A DNA stretch of 64,000 nt from Sycon ciliatum (Eukaryota; Porifera; Calcarea; Leucosolenida; Sycettidae), in NCBI RefSeq assembly GCF_964019385.1, contig NC_088644.1, forward strand, positions 36,431,345-36,495,344, read 5' to 3'. Below, in pieces: positions 1 to 12,300 of this stretch. The position numbers and the translations under genes are program-made. A model generated the notes under the pieces. The model ran no database searches. It had not been told where the DNA came from and saw only the letters and a list, made by a program, of their open reading frames with translations. Positions within the stretch are counted from its first letter, which is position 1. Every line of letters starts with the position of its first letter.

Positions 1-2777
1 GAGTCAAGTGTCTGCAGCTGCTCCCGTTGCTTCTTTGATCTCCAGCGTGCCGTCTCCAGCTGTACCTGTTGCTTCTTCTACCTCCAGCGTGCCATCTGCA
101 AGCTGCAACGACGTTGGCCACTACATCAACGAGATTGCCAAGGGCGTGCAACTGGCAGATGACGACAAATATTGCCTGCTGAGGCAGCACTTCTCGCCGG
201 ACGCTCGCTACGCGTTCCCAAGACACGATGGCCGAGCGTTTCAGCATCGCTGGCTTCAAACCTACCAGCCCTGGTTGGTGTTCAGTGCCACCTGTGGTGG
301 CGGCTTCTGTTTGCCCTGCGTGTTATTCGCTCGCTCATATCGTGGGTCATCGCTGGGTGTATTTGCCAGGCGACCACTGATGAATTTTCGAAAAGCTTTG
401 GAGTTGCTGGATGACCACATGACGAAGCAGTTCCACCGGGACGCAATAGTACGAGCGGATGGATTCTTATCTGTAATGGATGGAAAGAGAGAGAATGTCA
501 TCCAGCAAACCAACACAGCGCTTGCAGACAAAGTGGCAGTCAACCGCAAAAAGCTGACCTCTATCATCAAAGTCATTCTGCTATGCGGACGCCAGAACTT
601 CCCCCTGCGTGGACATCGTGACGCTGGCACTGATGTTGAGTCCGACGGTGCTGCTCACCATGGGAATTTCTGGGCTCTCGTGGATTTCCGCGTCGATGCT
701 GGTGATTCGTGTCTTGGCGAGCACTTGTCAACTGCTCCTGCCAATGCCACGTACATGTCTGGCGACATTCAGAACCAGCTTGTCAGCATCATTGGTGATC
801 ACATCACACGGCAAATTGTTGCAAGAGTGAAGGCAGCGAAATTGTTCACGGTCATCGCAGATGAAGTAACAGACGTGTCCAATAAAGAGCAGCTTGGACT
901 CGTGATTCGCTATGTGGAGGCATCCAGTAGAATTGTTCGAGAGGACTTCGTGACGTTCGTCGAGTGCGATCAAGGTGTTACGGGTGAAGCACTTGCCAAG
1001 GTTATAGTTGAAGCTATCCAGCAGCTTGGCCTTGACCTAAGCAACATGCGGGGACAGTGTTACGACGGCGCTTTTAACATGTCAGGAGCAACTAAAGGAG
1101 TAGCTGCACGGATTGCACAGAGCTACCCTCTTGCCCTGTACCTGCATTGTGCTTCACACTGTCTGAACCTGGTGGTTGTGTCGTCGCTGCAAGATAATAT
1201 GGTCCGCAACATGATGGGTGTTGTGGACAGGGCGTTGGTCTTCTTCAACGCGCATCCAAAACGACAGACTGCTCTGGAGCATGCAGCGTCAGCCACGCAG
1301 CCTGACACAGCCAGCCAGAAGGTGAAGGACCTGTGCAGGACCAGATGGGTACAGCGGTTAGACGCATTAGAAGCATTCCTCAACCTCCTGCCCTCCCTCG
1401 TGGTATGTTTCCAAGAGATTTCCGAAGCGCCTGCTGCTGCATGGTCCCGAAATTCACTCATCGATGCCAAAGGCCTCCTCTCCCGGGTTACAACCACAGA
1501 ATTCGTGAGTGCTCTGGTCATCACTAACAAGTGCCTTGGCTATGTGCGTGGGATAACGTCTAGCCTCCAGTCGGAAGCCAGGGACATCGCTCATGCCATG
1601 GCAGATGTCCACACAGTGCAGGAAACACTCGAGAAGGTACGTGCTGATGTGGACAAGCACCACGGGGATTGGTTCAAGGTGGTGGAATCGACGTGTGCCA
1701 AGATGAACGTCAACCCATCTGTTCCGAGGTCATGCGGCAGGCAGACACACCGGGACAATGTTCCAGCTGACACACCATCCGAGTATTACAAGCGGTCGAT
1801 CAGCATACCTCTCCTGAACCACATGGTAGGAGAGATGAAAAGCCGCTTCACAAGCCATCATCGAACTGCTCTCCAGGCGTTCTGTGTGGTACCTTCGATC
1901 CTGCTCTCGTCGTCAATTGCCGAAGCAAACACAGCCATCAACAAGTTGGTTGGGACGTATTCCGTTGACTTCCCATCCGCAGCCAGTGTGGAGAGTGAGC
2001 TGCATTGCTGGCACACCAAGTGGTCGAATGTTTGGAATGAGCATGGCGAGCCTGCTATTCCTACCTCGGCTGCCCTGTCATTACCTCACGCCAGCCAGAT
2101 GTTTCCCAACATACGTGCCATACTGCAGCTGCTCTGCACTCTTCCCGTTACGTCCTGCTCATCCGAGCGTTCATTCAGTGCTCTGAAGAGGATCAAGGAT
2201 CGCGAGAGGTCAACGATGGGCAATGAGCGCTTGACCGGCCTCGCCCTGCTGCACATTCACCATGATATCCCAGTGAGCATCGATGCGGTCATAGATGAGT
2301 TTGCGCGGCGCCATCCAAGGCGGATGCACCTGACAAACATCTTCGCCACCGCACCTCAAGCTGCTGCACCAGATTCAGCTTTAACTGTGGGTTCTGACTT
2401 GATTTCCAGTCACCAGTCAACTGCATACTATTAATTTTGCTTGCTCTAAATACATCATTAGTATCGGATATCTACTCCCAAACTATCACTTTAATAATAG
2501 CATAGTATACAGTACACTAGCTGTCACACAGAAGAGGCCCAAATTTGTATTGAATGTTTTCGCTCTATTCACATCATGACGATACATAGAGAACAGTCGA
2601 CAGTGCAATGCAAATGTGTAATTATATAGATTGTTGGAATGGGGAGCTGGAGACATTCATAATTTATAAATTCAAGGTGTACACCGCACTAGCATGCATA
2701 TACAAGATTCTTCAAAAGAACGTTTATGGAAGAAATTATGGGCACCCCCCTAAACCATGATCCTGGCTACGCCCCTG
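1..2777 (+). mobile_element. hAT DNA transposon, right part (5' end outside window)
   Basis: The long transposase frame is followed by non-coding sequence that ends at 2777 in GGCTACGCCCCTG, the mirror of the CAGGGGCGTAGCC start typical of hAT terminal inverted repeats. The left terminus and the left target-site copy lie outside the window; the candidate right target-site copy begins GAGCGCGG at 2778. The element lies just beyond the last detectable exon of the minus-strand TMC gene, so it could sit in one of that gene's introns or downstream of it. Confidence 0.75.
2..2434 (+). CDS. hAT-family transposase with TTF-type zinc finger, 5' partial
   Basis: This codes for a DNA transposase of the ZMYM1/TTF-finger hAT group, which cuts and pastes the surrounding element in the nucleus. 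The frame is open from the window edge with about 808 residues visible; no ATG decides the start, so it is probably incomplete. The TTF-like segment comes first (FQHRWLQ, then CGGGFCLPCVLF, about residues 80-107). The DUF4371-like/RNase H core follows, with VIADEVTDVS (Asp near 280) and YDGAFNMSG (Asp near 355), then LHCASHCLNL (about 378-387). The C-terminal hAT dimerisation region contains SCSSERSFSALKRIK (about 716-730). The visible frame has no stop or frameshift, so this may be a young copy. The same family left the deleted element at 60278-61417. Confidence 0.9.
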   Translation, partial: SQVSAAAPVASLISSVPSPAVPVASSTSSVPSASCNDVGHYINEIAKGVQLADDDKYCLLRQHFSPDARYAFPRHDGRAFQHRWLQTYQPWLVFSATCGGGFCLPCVLFARSYRGSSLGVFARRPLMNFRKALELLDDHMTKQFHRDAIVRADGFLSVMDGKRENVIQQTNTALADKVAVNRKKLTSIIKVILLCGRQNFPLRGHRDAGTDVESDGAAHHGNFWALVDFRVDAGDSCLGEHLSTAPANATYMSGDIQNQLVSIIGDHITRQIVARVKAAKLFTVIADEVTDVSNKEQLGLVIRYVEASSRIVREDFVTFVECDQGVTGEALAKVIVEAIQQLGLDLSNMRGQCYDGAFNMSGATKGVAARIAQSYPLALYLHCASHCLNLVVVSSLQDNMVRNMMGVVDRALVFFNAHPKRQTALEHAASATQPDTASQKVKDLCRTRWVQRLDALEAFLNLLPSLVVCFQEISEAPAAAWSRNSLIDAKGLLSRVTTTEFVSALVITNKCLGYVRGITSSLQSEARDIAHAMADVHTVQETLEKVRADVDKHHGDWFKVVESTCAKMNVNPSVPRSCGRQTHRDNVPADTPSEYYKRSISIPLLNHMVGEMKSRFTSHHRTALQAFCVVPSILLSSSIAEANTAINKLVGTYSVDFPSAASVESELHCWHTKWSNVWNEHGEPAIPTSAALSLPHASQMFPNIRAILQLLCTLPVTSCSSERSFSALKRIKDRERSTMGNERLTGLALLHIHHDIPVSIDAVIDEFARRHPRRMHLTNIFATAPQAAAPDSALTVGSDLISSHQSTAYY

Positions 2778-2799
2778 GAGCGCGGGCTGCGACACTTGG

Positions 2800-3063
2800 G
2801 AAAAAGGAGAAAACACATGGGAACGAGTTATGAAACAATTATCCACGACTGTAACGAGATGATAAGCAGTCGGAAAGTGCGATCCAGGGAACAAAGATGA
2901 CAGGCTACTGAGATATTCAACAACCTGAGACCTAGCTCTAATTTTGTCTTAGTAGCCTGTCAGTTGTGTGCCCTGTTGTCGCACTTCCTGGCTTCTTATC
3001 ATCTTGTTACAGTCGTGGATAGTTGCTTCATAACTCGTTCCCATGTGTTTCCTTCTTTTTTTC
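2800..3063. repeat. foldback (inverted-repeat) element
   Basis: The arm 2801-2870 reappears as its reverse complement at about 2990-3062 with moderate divergence (for example GAACGAGTTATGA against TCATAACTCGTTC). The sequence just to the right, GGCTCACTATCCGAGTT, also flanks the foldback at 55801-56060, so the two are probably one family. No coding potential is seen. Confidence 0.65.
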
Positions 3064-3156
3064 ACAGCTACTACTGGCTCACTATCCGAGTTAGATTTAC
3101 TGGTCTTCATACTTAGGAAATTCCACATTTTCTCTCACTCTCTCTCTCTCTTCCCT

Positions 3157-3174
3157 CCCCCCCCCCCCCCCCCC
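3157..3174. repeat. poly-C run (18)
   Basis: An uninterrupted homopolymer that follows a TC-rich tract. It is one of at least sixteen C or G runs of 12 or more in this window. Confidence 0.9.
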
Positions 3175-3501
3175 TCTCCCTTCTGTACATCTAACAACAT
3201 GGGTTTCGACTATGAATCAACACACGGGACTATAGTACCTGAAACTATACTAGTTTTGACCCCGAATTCGGCACTTCCATGTCATCCATGGTCTACCCAA
3301 ACCACAATCACGTCTTGACCCGCAAGACCGGACCAGCAATGCCATAATTATGCCAGCGTGCGCAAATCAGCTTTTCCCCTAGTGTGCCTGGAATAGACAG
3401 CCCGGTAGTGAAACCCATGTCATTTCATGTTCCAGTAGCCCATTGTGTCTCCTTAGATGCTACGATTAGCTGGTAAAATCCTACTTGGAAAATTGAGTTA
3501 C

Positions 3502-5850
3502 CTGAATGGACCACAATGAGAAGATGGCCGAGCTCTAAAGAAACAAAACAAACAATAAAACAAGGACATTCAGCATCGACTGCATCTCTTCCTTCCAATC
3601 TGCCTCGCCACGTTAAACTTCTCAAGGAAAAATAACAACTATCACTCGTAAAGTGTAACTGTTCAGGCTTTAAAGTGGCAGCCAACACACGCTGAATACA
3701 GGATGTGGCCAAAATGCATATCTTCGGGCGCACCACCCTACTCCGTATCCTTAGTACATTGTAGGCAGTCTACTCACTCGAATGCGACAATGCCGATTGG
3801 TATGAGTGCGAGGCACAGTACCAGAAGTAACAGTCCATTGAAGAGTTGACTGTTGCGATAACCCTTGTAAGGCTTTGTAGAGGGTATCATGAACCAGAGC
3901 AGTGCCCACTACAGCAGCCAAATACAACACAGGTACAAATATGACAATCACCACTGAATTGGGAAAAAAGATCCCCCTGTGACACTTTACCCCCCCCCCC
4001 CCCCCCCAGTGAAGCAGGAACAGGTATACAAATACCCCCCCCCCCCCCCCCCCACTGCCATGTCGCCCTATATAATTTCTACATCAATGTCAAAAAGCAC
4101 TGGCTAATATGATAAAATATCAATTATCAACAAGAAAAGTCTGATTCCATGCAGGAAAAAGAGGGACCAACAAGTTGCAGAAATGGACGATTACAGAGAG
4201 AGAGCGAGAGAGAGAGCGAGAGAGAGAGCGAGAGAGAGAGAGCGAGCGAGTGAGAGAGAGAGAGAGAGAAAGAGAGAGTAGAAAGTTTCATACAGCGAAG
4301 TTTTCACAATAACATCAGGGGCGTCAGAAGGCTTTTTTGGGTAGTACGGTCATGCATGTGCCGTTGGCGGAGTACTCTGGGGTTGGGGCCTGGTGAAATT
4401 TCCCGAAATTTAGAGCCCCAATTAGCGCATTGTATTGTTTCACAGGGTAGCTGGGGCAAAGAATGGTACAGAACCTGGACATCGAGTGATAAATGACTTA
4501 CTTTCTTGATGTAGAAGAAGCAGAACAGTGACACCACACCAATTGCCGGCAAGACGGGCGAGAAGAAGAAACCAAGCCTGGTACGAAGGGCGGGATGGAA
4601 GTCAAAGGGAGACATCTGCATCCGGCTATTACCATGATTTAAAACCATAACCCACCTTGCCAGCACCCATGATTTCTAGACCATACTCCCACCCTGCCAT
4701 CACCCGTGATTTTAGAGGATATCCCCATGAACTGGTCAGTCGGGTCGCAGGTGCTATCATCACAATGTCCATGCACTTATCTCCAGGGGTGCAACACACC
4801 AACACAACCAACAGCTACAATCTACTACTGTAAGTCTACACTTTTTCCCTGCATTTAAAAAAATGTCAGCCTCCGAGCGCTAAAACACATGCCGGCCACA
4901 TTAAAAGTTTCAGCCTGTACTGCCCCTGGCTGTATACACTGTCATACTGAACCTTGCAAACCAAATTTTCAGCCACCAGTAAATTGGGCCTCGAAAGCCA
5001 AGGCCAAAGATAGCTGAAATTATAATTATGTATATATGCGCCGAACACCCATAGATATCACCTTGGAATACAAGCAACCAGTGTTGTCTGCGCCACCTAC
5101 CAGATAATCATCTGCGTGTAGAGTAGATCCAGGACGTTGCGCACCAGGGGAAAGTTTGGGGGACCAATGGTGTTATGATACCAATCCCACTTCGAGTACA
5201 TCAGTCTAAAACCAACCAACCAAAACAAACAATTTATCTATCTGGTAAAAATCATACTTTTTAGAAGAATACCAATAGACTTTGGCCTTTGGGAAATTCC
5301 TGACAAATAATAATTATCACTGAAAATCCCATGGCCTCATCTCCAATCCAAGGTTTCAGATTCAGCTGGCAAGGGTATAATATGCTGAGTGCCAGTATGG
5401 ACATTGATGAGATGATAACCGGGTGCATGTGCGATCAATTCTAGGTCTGAATCCCAGAAAATATTGACATACAGAAGCAAGCGCACGTACGCGGGCACAC
5501 ACCTCAGACCTCAGACATGCCCATTGTGGAAGCGATGATAGCGAACAGCTATGTTAGACATAGCAACTTGTGCTGGGATTACACCATTCAACAGCTTGCA
5601 AGGCTGATGAATTGACCGCCACTATTTTTAGCCTGGTATCCACCACACAGCTGTTTGAAGTGACTTTTTCTGGCCAGTGAATCCCTATTTTTCATTTTTC
5701 CAATTGTTTCTACACACACACCACACCACATACTCCGGCATACACTGGCTGTTGGTAACCACCCAGGAGAATGAAAGAAAAGTCAGGAAGAGTCCGAGAA
5801 AGAGAAGAAAGACGTGTGCGACCATAATCGTCGGGAATTGAACCCGCAAC

Positions 5851-5948
<98 letters not shown>

Positions 5949-8850
5949 CACACACACACAAACACACACACACACACACACACTTGTCACGGGAATAAAC
6001 CATGAAAACTTAGGACGAGAACATAGTACAATGAAAGTGGTGCCGAAGACATGGCACTCTAAAATGTGCACCTGTCCTACTACTAGGATACACACCTCTG
6101 TCCCAGTCCTCCGAATAGTGTGGAAAAGAGCACTATCAGATAGTTGAGCACGGCCAGCTGGTAAAATTCCTGGCCAACAGACAACTCCCAGCACTACAGC
6201 AGAGCATGGTACATGGTACAGGACACAGTTCACTAAAAGGTACAGGACGCAGGTGATTATGGTGCAGGTCACAGTTGATTATTGAACCGGAACCAGTTAT
6301 GGCACATTATAGCATTGCAGTAGGAGGTAGGAAGGTTGTCACACACCTTCCACAAGCTGCTGCTACCCAATAGACCATGGCTTTACCCATTAGACCATTG
6401 TCAAGCAAAGTGAGCGATGCGAGCATCGTGCACCGCCCTTCACAACGCACACAGCACACCATCCTTCACAACGCACAGACCACATCGGATTTGATACAGA
6501 GAGAAGAGAGCGGGGATGCTTCCCTCTCACACTGTCATAACAGCGAATGCAGCATGAAATGCCGAAAAGAGTGAATGTCTGTGCAAAATGAGAACAATGG
6601 GCTTCTGTTGCCCAATCATCACTTTGTTCTCAGTCTTACCCCACACTCCGGAGACGTCACGATGTTTTTGGTGTCGCAGTTCCTCAGGCGCAGAAATAGA
6701 GATCCCACTAGCACACCGAGCGATGCAAACCGGATTGAAACAGTCCTGAAAGCCGTGGCAACATGCCAACATGAACATGGCAACAAACCAGGCATACACA
6801 AGCACATAGCAGGCATACACAAGCACATAGCAGGCACGTAGCACCACCGTTGGATGTGGTCCAGCCGGGGGGTGTCCCCCAGGAAAGTGTTGAAACTAGG
6901 GTGCAAAATCCTGCATTCTGGGCACTTTTGGCATTGTGTTAAAAAAAGAAGTGGTCCGGCCAAAGTGGGACAGGCCAGACCGGCTGCTATGCCCCGCATA
7001 GTCTGGTGGTTGGTTGAATGGCTAGAACATTTGCTTTCCAAACATGAGGCTGACAGTTCTCTTTCTCAAGGAAGATGATTACCTAGAGCCCAAGGAGATG
7101 CCTCTAGGATTCAGCATCTGACTGCAGTTAATTAACAAACAAAAACAAATCCGCAAGGGGAAAGCACCCTCGCTTTAGAGCTATCCCATGCCAGTCGGGG
7201 AGATGTCCCATCTAGAACATGTCACTCTGATTGATCACCTGCCCCAGGGTTGTCATGGAAGCGTGGTTAGTGCACTCGCTTTATCTTATTTCCGGAGTAT
7301 ACGTCCCACTAAGCACTCATAATAATTCACACTAAATAAGTCGGTGAGACGTATACTATGATGGTCAAATGAACCGTGATATACAGGGTAGACGTCTGTA
7401 TTAATTTCATGACAAAAATCTGGGTATGGCTCATACTCCAGTGCGGTGTACACTCCGGAAAATACGGCACTCAAACTCCAGACAACTAGCTGTTTAGATC
7501 TTGTTAAATGAAGGGACATTATCATCTCTGTTACCTTGTTAACTAACGACAGCCGCTAACATCCGGGAAATCCAGTGGCAGATGCAGCGCCTGATGGTGG
7601 GGCCGAGGCATAAGTCTCACAGCCACTGACACAAGTGCCGAAAACACAAATGGCAAGATCCATGTGTTGAGGTTCGACCTCAACTAACTGAACTGCTACT
7701 GATCTGCATGATATCAGTCGCCATGTATCTGACTTTGCATTGTCGTCACTACCTACGTGTAGTGCACTGTTAGCTGTGTTTTAGTGTCGCGCGGTATCTG
7801 CGTGTCACGTGTTTATTGCTTTGCGCGGGCTTTTCCATACTTTGAGTGAGTTGTGAGTTTGTGTGGAGGGAGTTCTGGAGAGAGAGAGTTGGAATGGCGG
7901 ACATGGTTTTTCGAGTGGTTTTCCCTTTTGCTTTTGTCTTGTAGTATTGTCTGAGATCATGATAGTCTAAGTAAGAGATATCTCAGAACCCATCCAGTTG
8001 TTGTCTAACAGTCTGCGAACGAGCGAGCCCGACTCAACACCATGTACCCTTTTGTGCCTGGCCTCTAGTTCTCTGTTGACTGCAGGTGACGGCACAGCTG
8101 GAAAAACTGCTCCCAGGCAGGATTTAAACCAGTCAGGCAGGCATCCCTCGTATCTCAATCATGGTCTTAGACTAACCCACTTTGCGTGCCTGGTGGACAC
8201 AAAAAAATGCACGGTGACGATGATGTACCTGTACATGAATTCAACCTATCAAGCATCTTACCGCATCAAAGTGTACTTGACTTCCTGCCTTGGTGTTCTC
8301 CACTTCTCGAGTGCAGTCAGGGACTCGAAGATAATCGGAAGAACGGCATTGAATGCAGCTATCGTTAACGAGGATGCCAGTGTTTTCAAATAGTACATGG
8401 CAGTTTCAGTTGTCGACTGTTGCTACAAGTAAAAGAAACAAGTGGAGAAGAGACATGGGAAATAAGGATAAAAATAGGAGTTGCTAGGAATGAACACAAA
8501 CGGAGGTAACACATACAGCATTTTAATGAGATTTTCTGCAGCCGTTTTAGAGTAAACAAGACTTTATCTAGCCAGAAGTAGCCCCTAGGTCAACAGGTAG
8601 TGTATTTCCGAAGTACAAGCCACACCTGAGTATACGGCGGACCCAGAGTTTGTTGCCACAAAATACAGACATCTACTGCATATACCACCATAAATTTGAC
8701 CATCGTAGGATAATACGCCGCAATGACTTTTATTGGCGTGAATTATTGGTGTTTTTAAAGTGTGGCTTATACTCCGGAAAATACGACAGGTGGACGTCAA
8801 AACAGAAAGTATATAAACCTGAAAACCAACAAAGGAACCACACATACACA

Positions 8851-8883
<33 letters not shown>

Positions 8884-9291
8884 TCAGACTCAGACTCAGA
8901 CATGCCCATCGCAGAAGCGATGATAGCGAACAGCTATGTTAGACATAGCAACTTGTGCTGGGATTACACCAATCAACAGCTTGCAAGGCTGATGAATTGA
9001 CCGCCACTAATTTTAGCCTGGTATCCACCACACAGCTGATTGAAGTGGCTTTTTCTGGCCAGTGAATCCCTATTTTTCATTTTTTCCATTTTTTATTCTT
9101 TTTTTTTTACACACACACGCCACACCACATACTCCGGCATACACTGGCTGTTGGTAACCACCCAGGAGAATGAAAGAAGAGCTAGGAGAATGAGAAAGAG
9201 AAGAAAGATGTGTGCGACGATAATCGTCGGGAATTGAACCCGCAACCTCTCGCTTGGAAATCAATTGCACATACCACTGCACCATATGGGA

Positions 9292-9331
<40 letters not shown>

Positions 9332-12300
9332 GTTGACCATTTGACGCCCATCGCCAGAGGCGATGATAGCAATGCCTCAGCAGAAGCCATAGCAGCTTGT
9401 GCTGGGATTGCACCATTCAAGAGCTTGCAAGGCTGAAGAATTGACCACCACTATTCAGCCTGGTCTACACCACACAGCTATGAAGTGGCTTTTTCTGGTC
9501 AGTGAATCCCTACTTTTTGGTCTTTTTTCATTTTTTCCCCGCACACACATCACACCACATACTCTGGCATGCACTGGCTGTTGATAACCATCCAGGAGAA
9601 TGATAGAAAAGTCAGGAGGAGTCTGAGAAAGAGAAGAAAGACGTGTGTGACCATAATCATCGGGAATCGAACCCGCAACCTCTCGATTGGAAATCGCTGC
9701 ACATACCACTGCATCATATGGGACACATACACACACACAACACATCACATCACACATCACACCGCACAAGTTAGAACCATGTTTCAAAATTACAGTTGGC
9801 TCCAAACCAGTTCGCGTTGCTTCAATGGAAAGGTTAGTTGTGAGGTAGATGCACCAACCAGCCAAGGCCAGAAAGCCTGCCACAAGAATGTTTACCACCA
9901 GACGTCTCTGATAAAGTCTAAACTTTTCACGCCAGGATAGTCGTTGCCGTGATGTTTTGTCATCTGCAACGTATTCCTTTCACAGTAACGGCAGAGATCC
10001 AGATATCACACACAAACACAAGGCACACAACTTATAAGCGATGTACACAGATCACGCACACTGCGGACGGGTGTGGTGTATCCATATACGCATCCCGCTC
10101 TCCATGTGTGCATGCTAGAATCTTTTGTACTTGCTTCCTGTACCCATGCCAGCACAGCACGCGCACTGATTCTCTGCTGCTGGAACCTCTTACTCAGTTG
10201 TCATTTTGTTTTCCTTGTGTTTACATGTATTTTGATGAAGATATTGAAACCAAACACGGTGAACAAAAGTAAACCGGAAAGATCCAAGCACCTAGTAGTA
10301 AAAGAATTATCAAAATCACAGAAAGCCAAGTATAAGTATGGCTTTAGAGCTATGATTTTCCGCTTTTCAACCAAGTGCCACGTGCAGAGTGTGTTTCCGG
10401 TACACCATTGCATACTTGGCCAACCAGTTCATGTTTGCGAGCCGGTTTTCTAGTCAAGTAGCTGCTGCTTTTCTGGCTTAATTATTCTGCTTTTGCAACA
10501 GCACTTTGGCTAAGGATTTGCCTGGCTATATAGCATGCAGTTGGGCGTCAGAATGGTTGGCACAGTTATTGGAAGAGTCCAAACAAAAAGTCTCACTCTG
10601 ATCGAAATAACGAAATTAGTACGCAATGCACGGGTAGATCGAAAAGTATCAGAAGAGGACAATGAGTGACTGTGACGGCTGTGACGGCTGTACTCGTAGA
10701 CTAGAGACGGATAACGGTGCAAGATAACAGTGCAAGATAACAGTGCAAGACTTCTATAGTGGACAGGTAGATATGATCCTTTACCTCCAGCTCTCTGCGG
10801 GTGGCAATGGCCTTGAGCTTTGCAGTATCATCGTTAGCGATGTTGAAGTCCCAGGCACTGAAGACTTTGTTGGTGTATTTGTACGTTGTGTTGAACTTCT
10901 GCAGCTGTTGCTGTTGGTGTGAGAATCCAATACTGTTTACAGCATTCACGGGATCAGAAACACAAACACAACAGCTACAATTTCATCAACCATACATCGT
11001 GTAGGATATTGGTGTGCATGTACGCACACTCATTCACGCACACGGCATCTACAAAGGACAACAAGAGGGCATTTTCACAATCTCCCATATGCGACTGTTG
11101 TACATGTGGCTGCGCTTGTATCTCTTCGTTGTACATGCGGCTACGCGTGTAGCTCTTTGTCGTACATGCTGCTGCGTTTGTGTCTCTTTGTTGTACATGC
11201 TGCTGAACCCTGGTACACGCTGCTGCGCGGTCTCTGGCTCCTGCGTACATGCGGCTGCACCGTCTTCTGTCCCCGTTGTATACACACTGTCTCGTCTTGG
11301 CCCCGTTGTACGCCTTCACTATACATATATTCCGTTGTCTCGTCTTGTCTTGTTGTTAGTTGTCAGTTCTCTCGTCGGCGCTTGAAGATCATTACAGAAA
11401 AGCTCTCTCTCTCGGTATCGAGAAACAACTATTTTCCTAGTATTTTGTTGTGTGGCATGGCGAGAGCGTAGAGAAGTAGTTCGTCGAACGGCCGAGACGA
11501 CACGACATTGACACATTGTGAAAGCAGGCGATTGATGATAGGGGCTGCGCATAGCCCAGTGTAAGCTGAGTGGCGAGGAAAACTTCCACATATGCTCATT
11601 TTAGAAGCATGCTCCATCTCGGGGTTACTTCTGATCTATGTGAAGGCTGTGCCTTATATAATACAATTCATCCATATTCGGAGATTTCCCCTCATCCTGC
11701 CTCTTTTCCGCCTCTTGTAATTCCCTATGGACTATCAGTCCTAGATTAGTGACCCTGACACGCCCCTACAGGGGGGGGGGCATATACATGTAGAAATGAG
11801 AGAGGTCAAAGCTTACCTCCATAGCACCCAGGCAAAGGAGGTGACGAGGACCAGCAGGCCAGTGAGAAGATATGCGATCGGCAGGTTGAAAGGTCCGACC
11901 TTTTGATCGGTATATATGCCGTAGTAGACAATGGATTCCCGCAGAACACCCTGTAGTGAAACGGACAAACAATCTGCTGCTTACATGGACGTGGATGAGT
12001 GAGAGAAAGATGACCTGCATGAAACAAGCAGTTTTTCCTGGCAACTTACACGTCCCACAATGCAGTCCACCAACACCTGGTCCCAGCGATACGACTCTGT
12101 GACGTTCAGGAAAGACCTGTTATCTGTGATGCCCATGGACATGTACACACACACGTGCGCACGCACGCACATGCGTGCGCACACATGCACACACACACAC
12201 ACACACACACACACCCATGTGCGCACGCGCGCATCCCAACAGATGCACATAATTTTACATACATGTGCAATTCCAGATAGTAGTATATTTTTATTTTACT

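Noticed and set aside
5685..6272. 195-codon minus-strand frame with a Cys-Val repeat
   Set aside because: It reads through an (AC)n microsatellite and SINE sequence. The only real exon here is the short TMC exon 6193-6096 in another frame.
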